DNA from: Zygnema cylindricum
Lineage: Eukaryota; Streptophyta; Zygnematophyceae; Zygnematales; Zygnemataceae
Assembly: GCA_037447655.1 (NCBI GenBank)
Contig: JBBHKE010001412.1
Coordinates: 26,579-90,578 of the forward strand
Reading direction: 5' to 3'
Length of the DNA stretch: 64,000 nucleotides
Under the pieces are notes generated by a model that saw only the letters and a list, made by a program, of their open reading frames with translations, did no database searches and was not told where the DNA came from. Positions 24,024 through 35,578 of the stretch are shown one piece after another (positions within the stretch are counted from its first letter, which is position 1; the number at the start of each line of letters is the position of its first letter). A program made the translations under genes and the position numbers.

Positions 24024-24828
24024 GTGTTGGGTATCGGGTAAATTCATATCGCGATTGTTTCGATATTCCATATATCGAATATCGATACATCAGAATTATC
24101 GATATATCGTACCGGGACCAACATAAATCATCGTGAGATATATCGCGATATATAGTTTTTTTTTTTAAATTTAATATTTTATATAATATGTTATTTTACC
24201 GAAATAGACAAATTGTTTGATACGCCACGTACGACGTGATTTTCGTTCCGCGACTTAAAAGGTAGACGCCTCAAAATGTGACTGACAAAAAAGTACTAAT
24301 TTTGTAATTCATATAATTAATTACTAAGTACGTAGAGAACTTCACGTCCAAAAAAAGTTCACACTAATTTAGTCAAAGTATGATCTGAAAAAAAAAAGTT
24401 ATTAATATTTTTATTCATTATTTTTTGAAGTGTACGAAATGTTAATTTTAATTATTTTTTGAAGTGTACAAAATGTGATTTTTTATTCTTATTTTTAGGG
24501 TTTATTTTTTGAAGTGTACAAAATGTGTCTAATATTATTTTTATTAATTATTTTTTGAAGGGTACAAAATGTGAAAGTTTATTATTATTTTTATTAATTT
24601 GAAGTAGAAGTAGCTACAACTACGAGCTGCACTAGCACTAGTACTGACAGCAACAATAGCAAGAATATATATATATTTTAAAAGCCTCGATATATTGGCG
24701 ACACGATACGTTGGCGATATATCGCGACGTTTAGCTTTTCGATATATCGAAGCGATATATGGATTATCGAGTACTTGAAACTCGATACATATCGAATATC
24801 GGCAAATGGTCCTCGATACCCAGCACTA
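24022..24828. mobile_element. hAT-like element with CGATATATCG subterminal repeats
   Basis: The ends are TAGTGTTGGGTATCG and the complement of TAGTGCTGGGTATCG, which resemble hAT termini. Subterminal zones at both ends are dense with CGATATATCG palindromic words, plausible transposase-binding repeats. The middle (24420-24600) holds four to five tandem copies of a TTTTTTGAAGTGTACAAAATG unit spaced about 60 bp apart. No 8-bp duplication was found, and no coding region. Confidence 0.7.
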
Positions 24829-27640
24829 CATGACACACCTCTAAACGAGCGTTAAAGATAAATGAAATAGGTACCGATAAAAAAAATAAAAATGATAGAA
24901 ACGTCTACATGATGCCTACAAACGTTTACATCTGGCACCAACTCGTTCGCAGAGTGCGCAACGAAAGACATGAATTCCTTGGGAACCAATAGCTTGGTTG
25001 CGAACTAATTGTTGGCTCATAAAAAATATAATACTCTTTATTGCTAAACGAGCGATGGAAAGACCATGGGTACAAAAGAGGCACACCAGAAAAGACATTC
25101 AAACACTACGAGTATAGAAAATCGGCTAGAGAAGTCAAAGAGAAAAAGGAAAAGCAATGCAAATTTAAACACGAGGGCGAAGCGAAACTAAGCTGAAAAC
25201 AAACGCAAAATGTTTACGTTTCAAACGAAGTGTCTTCAAAATTAGTGAAGCTTGTGATTATGTGCGTGAAACACGAACACGAGCAAGCACCCTGTTGAGC
25301 AAAACCGCGCTTTTTAATAGATTTTATATCTCAACGGTTGTTAGTTGTTGTAATGTGCGTTGATGTCGTGGAAAGTTGTTGCCCCAAGGAGACATGGAAA
25401 ATGCGAGACCTTCGTTTGAACGTCGTGCATTGCCGATTGTGTTCGGGTGCGATACACCATGCGTGGAGGAAAATAGTGTATGAGAATTGCAAACGCCACC
25501 TGAACGTGAAAAAGCTAAAATGGTCTTCATCGTGCGAGAGGTCCTCCGACAACGAATCCCCAACTAGTTGCCTTAGAAAGGAAAAGGCTCCCTAAATAAA
25601 AAAAGGATTTGCTACCAAAATAGAAAGCAACATGGGTCTCGACGACAAGCACACCCCTTCTTTGCAATTCGAAGGTTATTTTCACACAATCATGAAATAC
25701 GTTGTCGCTTATATGTATGCAAACCCCAAAAGACCAAACAAATAACTGGCCCAAAAAAGTTAATTATTGACAAGCCGAGCAGGTTAACACCGTATGGTGC
25801 GCGAGGCCCTGTCTTTAGAAGTTGTTGCATCGTTAGTATGCCATAAGAGTATAACCGAGAAGTATATTCGAATAAAATAGTATAAAAAACACAACCAGTA
25901 GATAAATTGTCATTTTATTTGTATGGGAACCTTAAGTAACCAGCCTAAAGCCCAACCTAAAAATGTCCACTAAGACGAGAAAGTTAACACGGTGTCGGTT
26001 TTTGAGACCTCGTTTTTTGTGAGTAGTTGCACCCTTAGTCTGTTAAGGAATATAGTGGAATAATATCGTATAATAGTCCAATATAACAAGGTTATATAAT
26101 AATAGAGTAGAAGAGCTGCCACCCTCGCATGTAATGCTGCACGAAAAGAAACATAGATGTTAATAGGATTTGTGGAGACGATGTGTGGGAGCGGGAGGGG
26201 AGAGGAGATGGTAATAAGGAGTAAACCGGATTAATATTTCGAAGTTGTTTAAAACGTCGTGGTTTAAGTAAATCTTGCTAATGTGTAATTGTAAAGGGAC
26301 AAAAACAAATAACGTGTATGGGTAAATGGGGGAAATCTGTCTCAATTTTGTAAAGTGTGAAGTTTGTGTAAGTTAAAACTTGTAATGTGGTAAAAGTGAT
26401 GCAATGGAGCATTTGGATATTTGGCCTGTTTTTTCTGGTCACAAATGAATAAAACATCACGAAAAGTCTAGTCCGAGGAGAAAGAACAGACGTCGATGAG
26501 TCACATTAACGCGTGACGACAATGCCAATAGTCAAACTTAATTTACAGTTGTGTGTTTAGGGAAGTTAACAATAATTAACAACATAATAATAGCGTATAC
26601 ATTGGACATAAAGTAGTCAAATCCGGACAATGGGAGCCAATTAATGAGTATAACACATATCACATTGTACTTCCCATTCTTTAACATATGAATGCAAATA
26701 GTGGCGAAATGTACGAAATCACAAACAAGTTATAAAAATTTATGAAAGTTAATAACAGAGACGGTTTGGAAAATGTCTGAGTGAACCCAATTTTGTTGAT
26801 TCAATAACTCCAATTTTATTTTGTTTGTTTACTTCCACGTAGTTATATAAGTTAATACACCTGATTATTTTACACTCTGCCAAGTACGGGAAGAGTAAAA
26901 AAGGAATCTCAATGTTAACCGAATGAAGTAGTTTACTTGTCATTTCCTTAAAAATTAAAATTATGCATCTTACTTTGAGTCAAACTAGAGAGGAATTTAT
27001 TTACAAATTCTTGTGATTTAAAAAAACTTCCAACCTCGTACTGGTGTGGAAATATAAAAAAACGAAAACAACCGTCACCAAGAAACAAAACCGTACACGT
27101 CTTCTTTTACCGTCTACGTTCCCGTTTTTTGATTTTACTATTACTCGTTTCCTCCTTAAGAAACCACAAGTAGTAACACATTTCTGGTTTTCTGCCATTT
27201 TGAAACTCAAATTTACCATATACTTTTGATTGTATCCGTTTGCAACCAATCTAAGTCAAGATCAAAACTACTAGATTTAAATAAATCTTGTTAAGGTTTT
27301 AGTCAAATAAATGAGAGTAGTGTTCTTCTGCAAGTTGACCTTTGCAGGGATATACCAAACCCGTTGAAAACTAAGGATAACCGTACGGATAAAGTAGAGC
27401 CAGTCCAAAAAAAAAAAAAAGTTTCAAAAAGAAAGTAAATGAAGAAGTATTTAAACGCACGACCCCATTTTTTTTTTTTTTTGTATTTCCTGTTTTTTTT
27501 TTGTTTTTATTCGCAACAAATGTGAGGTTTTTAAAATTTTCAAAATGTGGTGAAAATGAACGTTAATATGGTTTGTCAGCAGTTAAAAAATATGTTAAAC
27601 ACCACGGCCCTACATTGTATTAAGTTCACATTATATTTCT
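24829..27640. other. Gene-free AT-rich DNA
   Basis: No open frame shows a convincing domain. Weak direct repeats occur near 25785-25880 and 25985-26080 (TTAACACGGTG... GTAGTTGCA...). Nothing else can be supported. Confidence 0.4.
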
Positions 27641-27689
27641 TAGCCAAAATAAAAAAGGAAAAAAAAAATCCTAGGAAACAAAAACCCGC

Positions 27690-27990
27690 GGTAAATCACA
27701 ACTTAAATCCACCGTAAACACAGATTAAAAATACAATCCACACTAACTCTACGATAAATCTACACTGAACATTGAACGCACAACATTTAATCTGCATTAG
27801 ATCCGCATGAAATCCACATGAAAACCACATTAAATCCACTCTATATCTACATTATATCCACATTAAATCAGCATTAAATCCCCACTTCCCCATTTAATCC
27901 ACATTACGTCTACAGTAATTACACATTAAATCCACACAATCCGTCCTCAATTCGCACAACATCCACACTAAGTCCACACAAATCCCCGTA
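27690..27990. repeat. Degenerate short tandem repeats of an AAATCCACATT unit
   Basis: About 25 diverged copies of an 11-13 bp unit (AAATCCACATT, AAATCTACATT and similar) lie head to tail. No coding potential or TIR was found. Confidence 0.7.
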
Positions 27991-28239
27991 GTGAAATAGT
28001 ACGGCAGAAGGCATTATTTGTCAAGATGAAAATGATCAAGGAAAGAATTACATCCAAAAAAAGGGAAGAAAATAAAATGTCTAATTTGCCTTGTTTTTAA
28101 CCTAAAAGGCAATTTACTTTTAAACCGATTTTTTATTTCATGGTTATTTTTGTGAATTCAAGAGTTTTTTGCAGTTAAACAAAATCTTGTACTTGTAAAA
28201 AAAAAACACTTATATGCCTATGTTTTTAGAAAGATTTAT

Positions 28240-28865
28240 AAAAAAAAACCTTAAAAAACCCTAAAAGAAAGCTTGAAAAACCATGAAACCCTTTGAAAAA
28301 ACCTTGAAAAAATGCAAGGAAAACTTATAAAACCTTAAAAAACCTGAAGAAAGTAGAAACCCTAAAAGAACCCACCTGAAAAACCCTAACAAAGACACCA
28401 GAGAAACCACACTAAAAACCTGTAAAAATTTATAAAAAAACCCAAAACCCCAAAAAAATCCTTTTACCAAACCTGAAACCCTACTGCTCTTTCATGATGT
28501 CATTTTAAGAATTTTAAGATGGTATTTTTAAGTGTATTTAGGAATTTGACGTTTTCTTTCTAGTCTCTAAGGTTTGTCAAGGGTTTTTTTTAGGGTTTTT
28601 CTATAAAGGATGTTTCAGGCTTGACTGTTTTCCTTGATTTCCAACTATTTGACTTCAGAGTTAAGAGTTCCAGTCCACAATTTAGGGCTATTTTTTGGTT
28701 TTTAAGGTTTTGTAGGTTTACTTTAAGGTTTTATGGGTAACCTTATAGGGTATGTAGAGTTTATAGTTCAGCTCTAGGGTTTTAATACGGGTTTTTAGGT
28801 GTAGCTTTAGGGTTTTATCAGGGTTTTATAGACTTAACTTTAGGGTTTTTAATAATTTCCGTTGC
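28240..28865. repeat. Inverted domains of telomere-like AAACCCTAA words
   Basis: From about 28240 to 28490 the plus strand has many AAACCCTAAAA-type words. From about 28560 to 28865 it has the complement, TTTAGGGTTTT. The words are degenerate and irregularly spaced, so this is not a true telomere tract. Confidence 0.6.
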
Positions 28866-29320
28866 AAACTTTTTGAGTCACACGTTCTAGAAATTTAAAA
28901 ATAGTACTTAACCTTCGATTCGAATCGGTTTTACCGCCAAAAAAGTGGCGGGAAAAAGAGAACTTCCTTTTTCATTTTCAAAGATTGCCTTCCATTTTTT
29001 AAACTTTCAATTTGCGTTTCGTTTCGTCTTCTTCGAAGCTTTCATTCGCTCCCGAAACTGGTCATCTTCTTTTATAATTTACGTCCATCTTTTGTAAAGC
29101 TTTGACATCTTTTTAAAATTTTGACATCTTTTTAAAAACTTTTATAACATTGTCGAAAGTTTCAACCTCTTTTGTCATATTTCCGATATTTTTTCGAAAT
29201 CTTTGACATTTTTCTCAAAGTTTTCACGTTTTCCTGGGCGTATTTTTAAGAGCTTTAACGTTTTCTTTATTTTTCCAATATTTCCTTCATTTCCTCATTT
29301 GTTTGTCCTTTCCTGTGTCT

Positions 29321-29692
29321 CAGGCTCTCTTCTCTCTCCCTCTCTCTCTTCCTCCCCCCCCCTCTCCCCCCCCTCTTTACTGGCTCTCTCTCTCTCTCTC
29401 TCTCCCTCTCTCTCTCTTCCTCCTCTCTCCTCCCTCCCTCCCTCTCTCCCTCCCCTCTCCTCTTCCTCTCTCTCCCTCTTCCCTCCCCCTCCCTCTCCCT
29501 CCCTCCCCTTCCCTCCCCCTCCCTCCCCCTCTCCATCCCCCTCTCTCTCCTCTCCCTCTCCCTCTCCCTCCCCCTTGCCCTCTCCATCGCCCTCTCCCTC
29601 TCTCTCTCTCCTCTCCCTCTCCCTCTCCCTCGCCCTTGTCCACTCTCTCTCTCCCTCTCTCTCTCTCTCCCTCTCCGCCCCGTCTTCCTCTC
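29321..29692 (+). repeat. Long CT/CCCTCT low-complexity tract
   Basis: About 370 bases are nearly all C and T, built of CTCTCC and CTCCCC words, upstream of the HIRIP3-like gene. Long Ser/Pro/Leu frames on the plus strand and Arg/Glu/Gly frames on the minus strand are by-products of the repeat. Confidence 0.9.
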
Positions 29693-29757
29693 TGTTATCA
29701 ATAAACCATTCCTTATCTATAAATAATCTCCTATCAATAATCAATAAATATAATCTG

Positions 29758-30129
29758 CTGTTACTAAATACACATCATCCGGGTGACACCAGAGAAACTA
29801 TACAGAGGCTCCCAGAGAGAGACCTCCTATGAACCTGTTTACGTAAACAATCCCCTTCTATTAAGTAATAAAACCCTAGTTCAAAAACAATAATATTTTA
29901 ATAAATTATAATTCTTCTATTGCTAAATACACACCATCCGGGCGGCCAAACAGCACCATCACTCTATGGAGTGTACAGAGGCTCCTAGAGAGAGACCTCC
30001 AATTAACTTTTTATGTAAACAATCCCCTAGTACTAAATCAACAACCTATTGCTAAATACACACCATCCGGGCGACACCACAGCACCATCACTCTGAAGAG
30101 CGTATGGAGTCTCCTAGAGAGACACCTAG
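29758..30129 (+). repeat. Three degenerate tandem copies of the HIRIP3-like first exon edge
   Basis: Copies at 29758-29830, 29919-30000 and 30048-30129 match 30208-30289, which holds the start of the first confirmed coding exon. Each has ACTAAATACACACCATCC, a CACCATCACT block, and GAGAGAGACCT, then stops matching. The period is 129-161 bp. In-frame stops or changes mark the upstream copies as non-functional. Confidence 0.85.
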
Positions 30130-30252
30130 TATTAAATAAAAATAACAATCCCCTAGCCAATCAACAACAATATTAACAAAAATATTTTAAAAGATAATAA
30201 TCCTACTATTGCTAAATACACACCATCTGTGTGGCAACACAGCACCATCACT

Positions 30253-32110
30253 ATGAAGAGTGTGCGGAGGCTCCTGGAGAGAGACCTGGGGCTGGAGACC
30301 AAAACTCTGGACGCCCTCAAAGAAGAGGTGGAGGGGATGGTTATGGAGGTAAGGGACCAAACTTCTCTCTCTCTCTCTCCCTCCACATGTTTTTTTTTTC
30401 TTTATAATTTTCATTTTTTTTGCATTTATTTTTGCATTTTTTGCATTTTTTTGCCCTTACTTTGCATTTTGTTTTTGCTTGTGTCTTTTATTGTCCCCCC
30501 CTCTCTCCTTCCCCTTTACCCCTCTCCCCTCCCCCCCTCTCCCTCCGCCCTTTTTGGTCCCTTTTGCCAGTTTTTTCACCTCTCCCTTCCAACCTGTTTT
30601 TGTTATTTATTTATTCGTTTTTATTCCCTTTTTTTGACTGTTTTTCTTTCCCTTTTTGTCCTTTCCTGCTGGTTTTCTCCTCTCCTATCCTCTCTCCTCC
30701 CCTTTTTTTTTACTTTTGAATATTTATGCGAAAATAGTATGTCTTTTTAATTCTATTAAGCTCTCTCTCTCTCTCTCTCCCTCTCTCCCCCCTCTCTCAC
30801 CCCCTTTCTCTCCCTCCCCTCTCCTTCTCTTCCTCACTCTACCTCCCTCTCTCTCCTTTCTCTGCCTCTCTCTGCCTCTCCCTCTCTCCTCTCTCTCGCC
30901 CTCTCACTCTCTCTCTATTTTATGTGAGGAGGTTGTTTGCTTATATCCATCTCCATCCTTCGGAAGTTGTGGAAAGGAAAGGAGAGAGAGGGAGGGAGGG
31001 AGAGGGGGAGGGATCGGGAGTGGGAGAGGGAGAGGGGCAGGGAGGGGAGAGGGGGGAGGGGAGAGAGCTTAGTAAAAGGTTAGTAAGATAGGACAGGATG
31101 TCTTCTCATAAATATTTCAAAGAAAAAGGTAAAAAGTTGTGACAGGACATTCCCCTTTGAGAAATTATGACAGATTCCCAAAAGAAACCCTATTTTTTTT
31201 TTTTAATCTCTTTTTTTTGTCGTTTGTGGTTTTTTCTTTGATGGTGGAAGGCAGATAATTACAAAAAAAAGTCCTAAACCGAAGAAAGACTCAAAAAAAG
31301 ACAAAATTGCAGAACCTTCGAAAAAACCGGAGAAGAAACCATCGAGGAAACCTCCGAAAAAAAAAGTTAAAGAAACCGATTTAACGAAGGAAGAAAATGA
31401 GGAGGAAGAGGAGAAGGGAGAGAAGGAGGAAGAGGAGGAGGAGAAGGGAGGGAAGAAGGAGGAGGAGGAGGAAGAGACTGTGAAGGAAGGAGGAAAAGAG
31501 TCAAAAGGTTCTGGGGACATTAATGGGTCTCCTAGAATTAAAGATGGAGAGGGAGAGGGAGAGGGAGATGGAGAGGGAGAGGGAGACGGAGAGGGAGAGG
31601 GAGAGGAAGAGGAAGACCTGGAAAGGGAAGAGAGGAGAGAGAAGAAATTAAAGTCACGGCAAAAGGAGGAAAACAAATCTGCATTGAATGTGGAGAAGGA
31701 GAGGGAGGGCAAGGAGGAGGGGGAGGAGGAGGAAGGAGAGGAGGAGGAGGAAGAGGAGGAGGACGAGGAGGAGAAAAAAAGTGATGAATCCGAAGAGAGT
31801 GGAAAGGAGACCGAAGAAGACGACGAGGAAAAGACAAAGAAGAGGAAGGAGAGGAAACAGAAAGAAGTAAGGCCTGAAACAGACGTCAATGAAGAGTCTG
31901 AAAAACCTTAAAAAACATCTTTGTATAGTTTTTTTCTTCATATATCTTATTTCTTTGTATATTTTTTTCCTTTGTATATTTTTTTCCTTCGTATATTTTA
32001 GTACTTCGTAAATTTAATTCCGTATACATTCCATTCCTATATTCCGGTGAATCATTTGTCCCACTCTTTTAAGTTATATGCATAATTTTTCTGTCTTTCT
32101 CTCTCTCAAC

Positions 32111-32155
<45 letters not shown>

Positions 32156-34125
32156 ACTGTCTCTGGTTTTTTTTGCAGAAAAAAGTTGCCAAGCCTGCCC
32201 AGAGCAAGAAAGTGGAACATTTGAAAAATATCTTTAAAATGTGTGGAATAAGGTAAACATTTTTGGCAATACTTTCAAAAACCCTTAAGAAACCCTTCAA
32301 AAATCCTCAAAAACCCTAAACAACCCTAGAAATACCTTAAAAAGACCCTGAAAAGACCTAGAAAACCCTAGAAGATGTTAGGAAACCCTGAAGGACTACC
32401 CTGCTGCAATATAAGAATCAATATTCTTTAAATTTCATTATTTTTTAAAGATTCTTTTCTTTCATTTTTTTTTTACGTATAAAAGTTACTTCACTGATGT
32501 TTATTTTTGCGTAAGAAATGAATATTTTTGAGTTTCGTTCATTCATTTTTTTTTTTTCACGTGTAATAATGAATATTGATTATTTATGTTTATTATTATT
32601 ATAATTATTTCTTTAAGATGTAAGAATGAACATTTAACATTGCGCATTTTAATTGGAAAGGAATCAAAAATAATTCTAATATAAAAATTTCTTTTGGCCT
32701 CTGAATTAAAAAAAACATCTGTCGATACATTGACTTGTCTCCTGTCCTTTTCTGTTTTTTGTCTTTTGTCTTTTTGTTGTGCTGGCTTTTTTGTCCCTCG
32801 TAGTTGTTTTTGTATTTTGTCTGTTTTGAGCTTTTGTCTTTTTTGTCTTTTTGACATTCTGTTTTGTCTGTCTTTTTTGTCCTTGCTGTTTGTTGTAATC
32901 GATTCTCCTGTCCTTTTTTGTCCTTTTCCATTGTTTTTCTTTTGTTTTTTTGTCTTTTCTGATTCTTTTCTGTTTGCTATTCTTTTTTTCCACATCACAA
33001 TTGTTTGTTCCTCGAAACGGTCGAAATGTTTACAAATTTAATTCTTACATTAAACATTCTGAATTCTTCAACCAACTGAAAAAAAAAAAATAAAGAAAGC
33101 AACCCAACAAACAAAAACTTTATAATATATCCTAAATTTTTAAACAATTTCTACTCTCCTACTTTCAGAATATCTCCGGCTGCTTATCGGAAAGCTGCCC
33201 GAGCCTCAGAAGGAGAAAAGGACAAAGTTTTAATTTCAGAACTAGAAATGTTGTTGGAAAAGGAAGGATTGTCCTCAAATCCTACCAAAGAAGGTGAGTC
33301 TCCCTCTCCCTCTCCTGCTCCCGCTCCCTCTCTCTCTCCCTCTCCCTCTCCCTCTCCCCTCCCCCTCCCCCTTGTCCTCTCTCTCTCTCCATCCCTCTTT
33401 TCATTCTCCCTCGCCTCTTCTTTCACTCTTTCTCTCCTCTCTCTCCCCTCTCTCTCTCTCTCTCCCTGTCCATCTCATCCTCCCTCGCCTTCTCCCTCTC
33501 TCTCTCACTCCCCCTCGCCTTGCTCGCATTTTGAGATTAGCCTATTATTTTTTATTATTCGTTAAAATTTGATCATTGGAATGATCCATCTTATTATTTA
33601 TTACTATTAATTGTTTATCTTGTTAATCGATCGCAACTAAATGTAACCAATTTAACCTTTTTGTGATTTTCAAAACTATTATCCTAAAACTATTTTTATT
33701 TTTTTTTCAGGTTTCTTCCTTCCCAACCCTCTCTATTTCACTCTCTCTTGCCTCTTTTGTCACTCTTCCTCTCCTCTCTCTCCCCATCCTCTCTCCTCTC
33801 CCTCTCACCCCCTCTCTCCCTCGCCCTCTCTCCCTCTTTCCCCACTCTCACTCTCCCTCGGCCCGATCTCATTCTTCCTAACCTTCTCTCTCTTTCGCTC
33901 TCCCTTGCCCTTTCCGTCACATTTCTATCCTCTCTCTCCCTCTCCCTAACTTTTGTCTTTTTCTTTGTACTATTTTCGATCGCAGAAATCAACACTGTCA
34001 AAAGGCGTCGTCAGAAAAATAAAGATTTGGAGGGAATTGAACTCAGCAATGTTATCGAAGAACCTCGGGGGAGGAGAGGGAGACCGAGTAGTTTTGCTCC
34101 TCCTCCAAATTATTTAGGTATTCCC

Positions 34126-34188
<63 letters not shown>

Positions 34189-34695
34189 GATGGGGAGGAG
34201 GAGGAAGAAGAAGGTATGTCCTTTTTTGTTTTTGTTTTCTTTGTATTTTTTATGTGAATGGAAAAAGGAAGTTGGAATTGAGAATTCCCATAGTAATAAA
34301 TGAGGCAAATACTCAGGCTATATGAGTAAATGTATAATGTATGGAGAGGGGAGAGAGGAGAGAGGGGAGGGAGGAGGGAGGGAGGAGGGAGGGAGAGAGG
34401 GAGGGAAGATGGCTCCATGTATCGACTATAGTTCTCAAGAAAATACACAAACAATGTTACAAAAACCTAACAAAATACTCGCAAGTACACTGTTAATGTA
34501 TTTTCCAGCCTTTCAGTTCAATTTTCTCCGTACACTTGTCGGTTTATCAATCTGACGGTTGCGATTCAAAGGCAAGATTCCTAGCTTTTGTGCTTTTGAT
34601 TTTTTTTTGTTGTCGTTAAAGTGGACCATTTTAACAAAGGTGTATTTGTATGATGGTTTTTTTCAGAATTTGAGGTATCGGAGGACGACGACTGA
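30253..34695 (+). CDS. HIRIP3: HIRIP3/CHZ-type histone chaperone homologue
   Basis: Exons are 30253-30348, 31255-31866, 32179-32252, 33169-33293, 33986-34213 and 34667-34695 (TGA), with phase kept throughout, giving 387 residues from this Met. The N-terminus (SVRRLLERDLGLETKTLD) matches the DEK-C-like domain of plant HIRIP3 homologues. A very acidic and basic low-complexity middle follows. The C-terminal part has the CHZ-like block: KKVEHLKNIFKMCGIR, PAAYRKAARASE, EMLLEKEGLSSNPTKE, DLEGIELSNVIEE. A GAG-GAC microsatellite encodes an Asp/Glu tail. Members of this family bind H2A-H2B (CHZ1) or the HIRA H3.3 chaperone (HIRIP3) in the nucleus. The reading frame stays open upstream of the Met in the DEK-C-like part, so an upstream exon with the true start is likely missed. 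Confidence 0.85.
30359..31080 (+). repeat. CT-rich then GA-rich tracts in HIRIP3-like intron 1
   Basis: Pyrimidine tracts at about 30359-30380, 30495-30545 and 30760-30915 are followed by a purine tract at 30975-31070. All lie within the 906-bp first intron. No other content was seen. Confidence 0.75.
32104..32152 (+). repeat. CT dinucleotide microsatellite before exon acceptor
   Basis: About 20 CT units lie immediately upstream of the TTTTTTTTGCAG acceptor of the exon starting at 32179. The tract acts in effect as an extended polypyrimidine tract. Confidence 0.9.
33298..33955 (+). repeat. CT/CCCT tracts in HIRIP3-like intron 4
   Basis: Two pyrimidine blocks (33298-33530 and 33715-33950) fill most of the intron between the exons ending at 33293 and starting at 33986. 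Only a short AT-rich spacer separates them. Confidence 0.85.
34129..34190 (+). repeat. In-frame GAGGAC microsatellite
   Basis: About ten tandem GAGGAC units within the sixth assembled coding exon of the HIRIP3-like gene encode alternating Glu-Asp. As a 6-bp unit it can change length without shifting frame. Confidence 0.95.
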
Positions 34696-35569
34696 AAACT
34701 TCTGGAAAAAAAAAAAACTAAGAAAGAAAAACAAACAAAGGATAAAAAAAAAACTAAGAAATAAAAGGAAACTAAGATGTGATCTGTGATTCTTGGCACA
34801 CTTTTGACAACTACTTTTGATTCCCAAGACCCGTATGAGTTCAAATAGTAATACGAACATTTCAAACAATAAATTCGGAAGTTATAACTAGTTGATGGGT
34901 ATTATTTCATAATTGACTCGACGGTAATTGGTAGAGTTTCCACCCTTTTCTTCATTCCACCCACACTTATATAAGTATGAAACAAAAAGGGTAATAGTTT
35001 TGACTTTTATGACTAGCTTTTCAAGTTCTCGTGGCATTTTCAATATAGAGAGTATAATGGTTCATTAGATAAGCTTTAATATGCATGATTTCTTAACACT
35101 TTTTTGCATTTTAAATAATGCTGATAAAAGAATTGATGTCATCGTTTGTAGTATGCATTACTAAACGGAAAATTCAAAGTTTTACTGAAATTGACAGTCC
35201 TTTTATATGCCGTAATTCTTTCAATTTGATCAGATTAAGTTCAATTTGTAGACTTTTGCCTCCTTTTGCATTTTAAAGTCTTAGTAAACGTTTATAATCT
35301 ACTTATGTAATGCTTATAGCTCAGTATTTATAATACCAGTTTTTAGTAATATGTGGGACAAAAAATCATAAAAGTGTTTCTGTGATTCTCCCTCTACCTA
35401 TTTTTTTTAGTGTTAAACACATCTTATCCGTCTTTTTCTCCTTATCCTCTTCAATTTTTTTTAACTTTTTGGCTTTTCTATTTTTGTCTTATTTTGTGCC
35501 TGTGAATTCTCATTAAATTTTCTTTTTTGTTATTTATTCCTCTCGCTTGTTTCTGGAGTTTTCCCATAT
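34696..35569. other. Intergenic DNA downstream of the HIRIP3-like gene
   Basis: AT-rich sequence with no recognised gene. The first part, with A-rich runs at 34706-34770, presumably includes the 3' untranslated region. Confidence 0.4.
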
Positions 35570-35578
35570 GAATCTCAC

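Noticed and set aside
25338-25595. Possible BED-type zinc finger (HCRLCSGAIHHAW...CKRHL) of a hAT transposase
   Set aside because: The C-x2-C and CxxH spacing is suggestive, but there is no flanking transposase sequence, no TIRs were found around it, and the antisense frame is equally long.
29203-29832. Long Ser/Pro/Leu plus-strand and Arg/Glu/Gly minus-strand frames (also at 30656-31072, 33248-33565, 33748-34257 outside the exon, 47562-48228, 62826-63197)
   Set aside because: They lie on CT/GA low-complexity tracts, which lack stop codons by composition. They show no domain and no start context.
31203-31889. Long Ser-rich minus-strand frame opposite the HIRIP3-like acidic exon
   Set aside because: It is the shadow of Glu/Lys codons on the other strand. 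The plus-strand exon has matching splice sites and phase.
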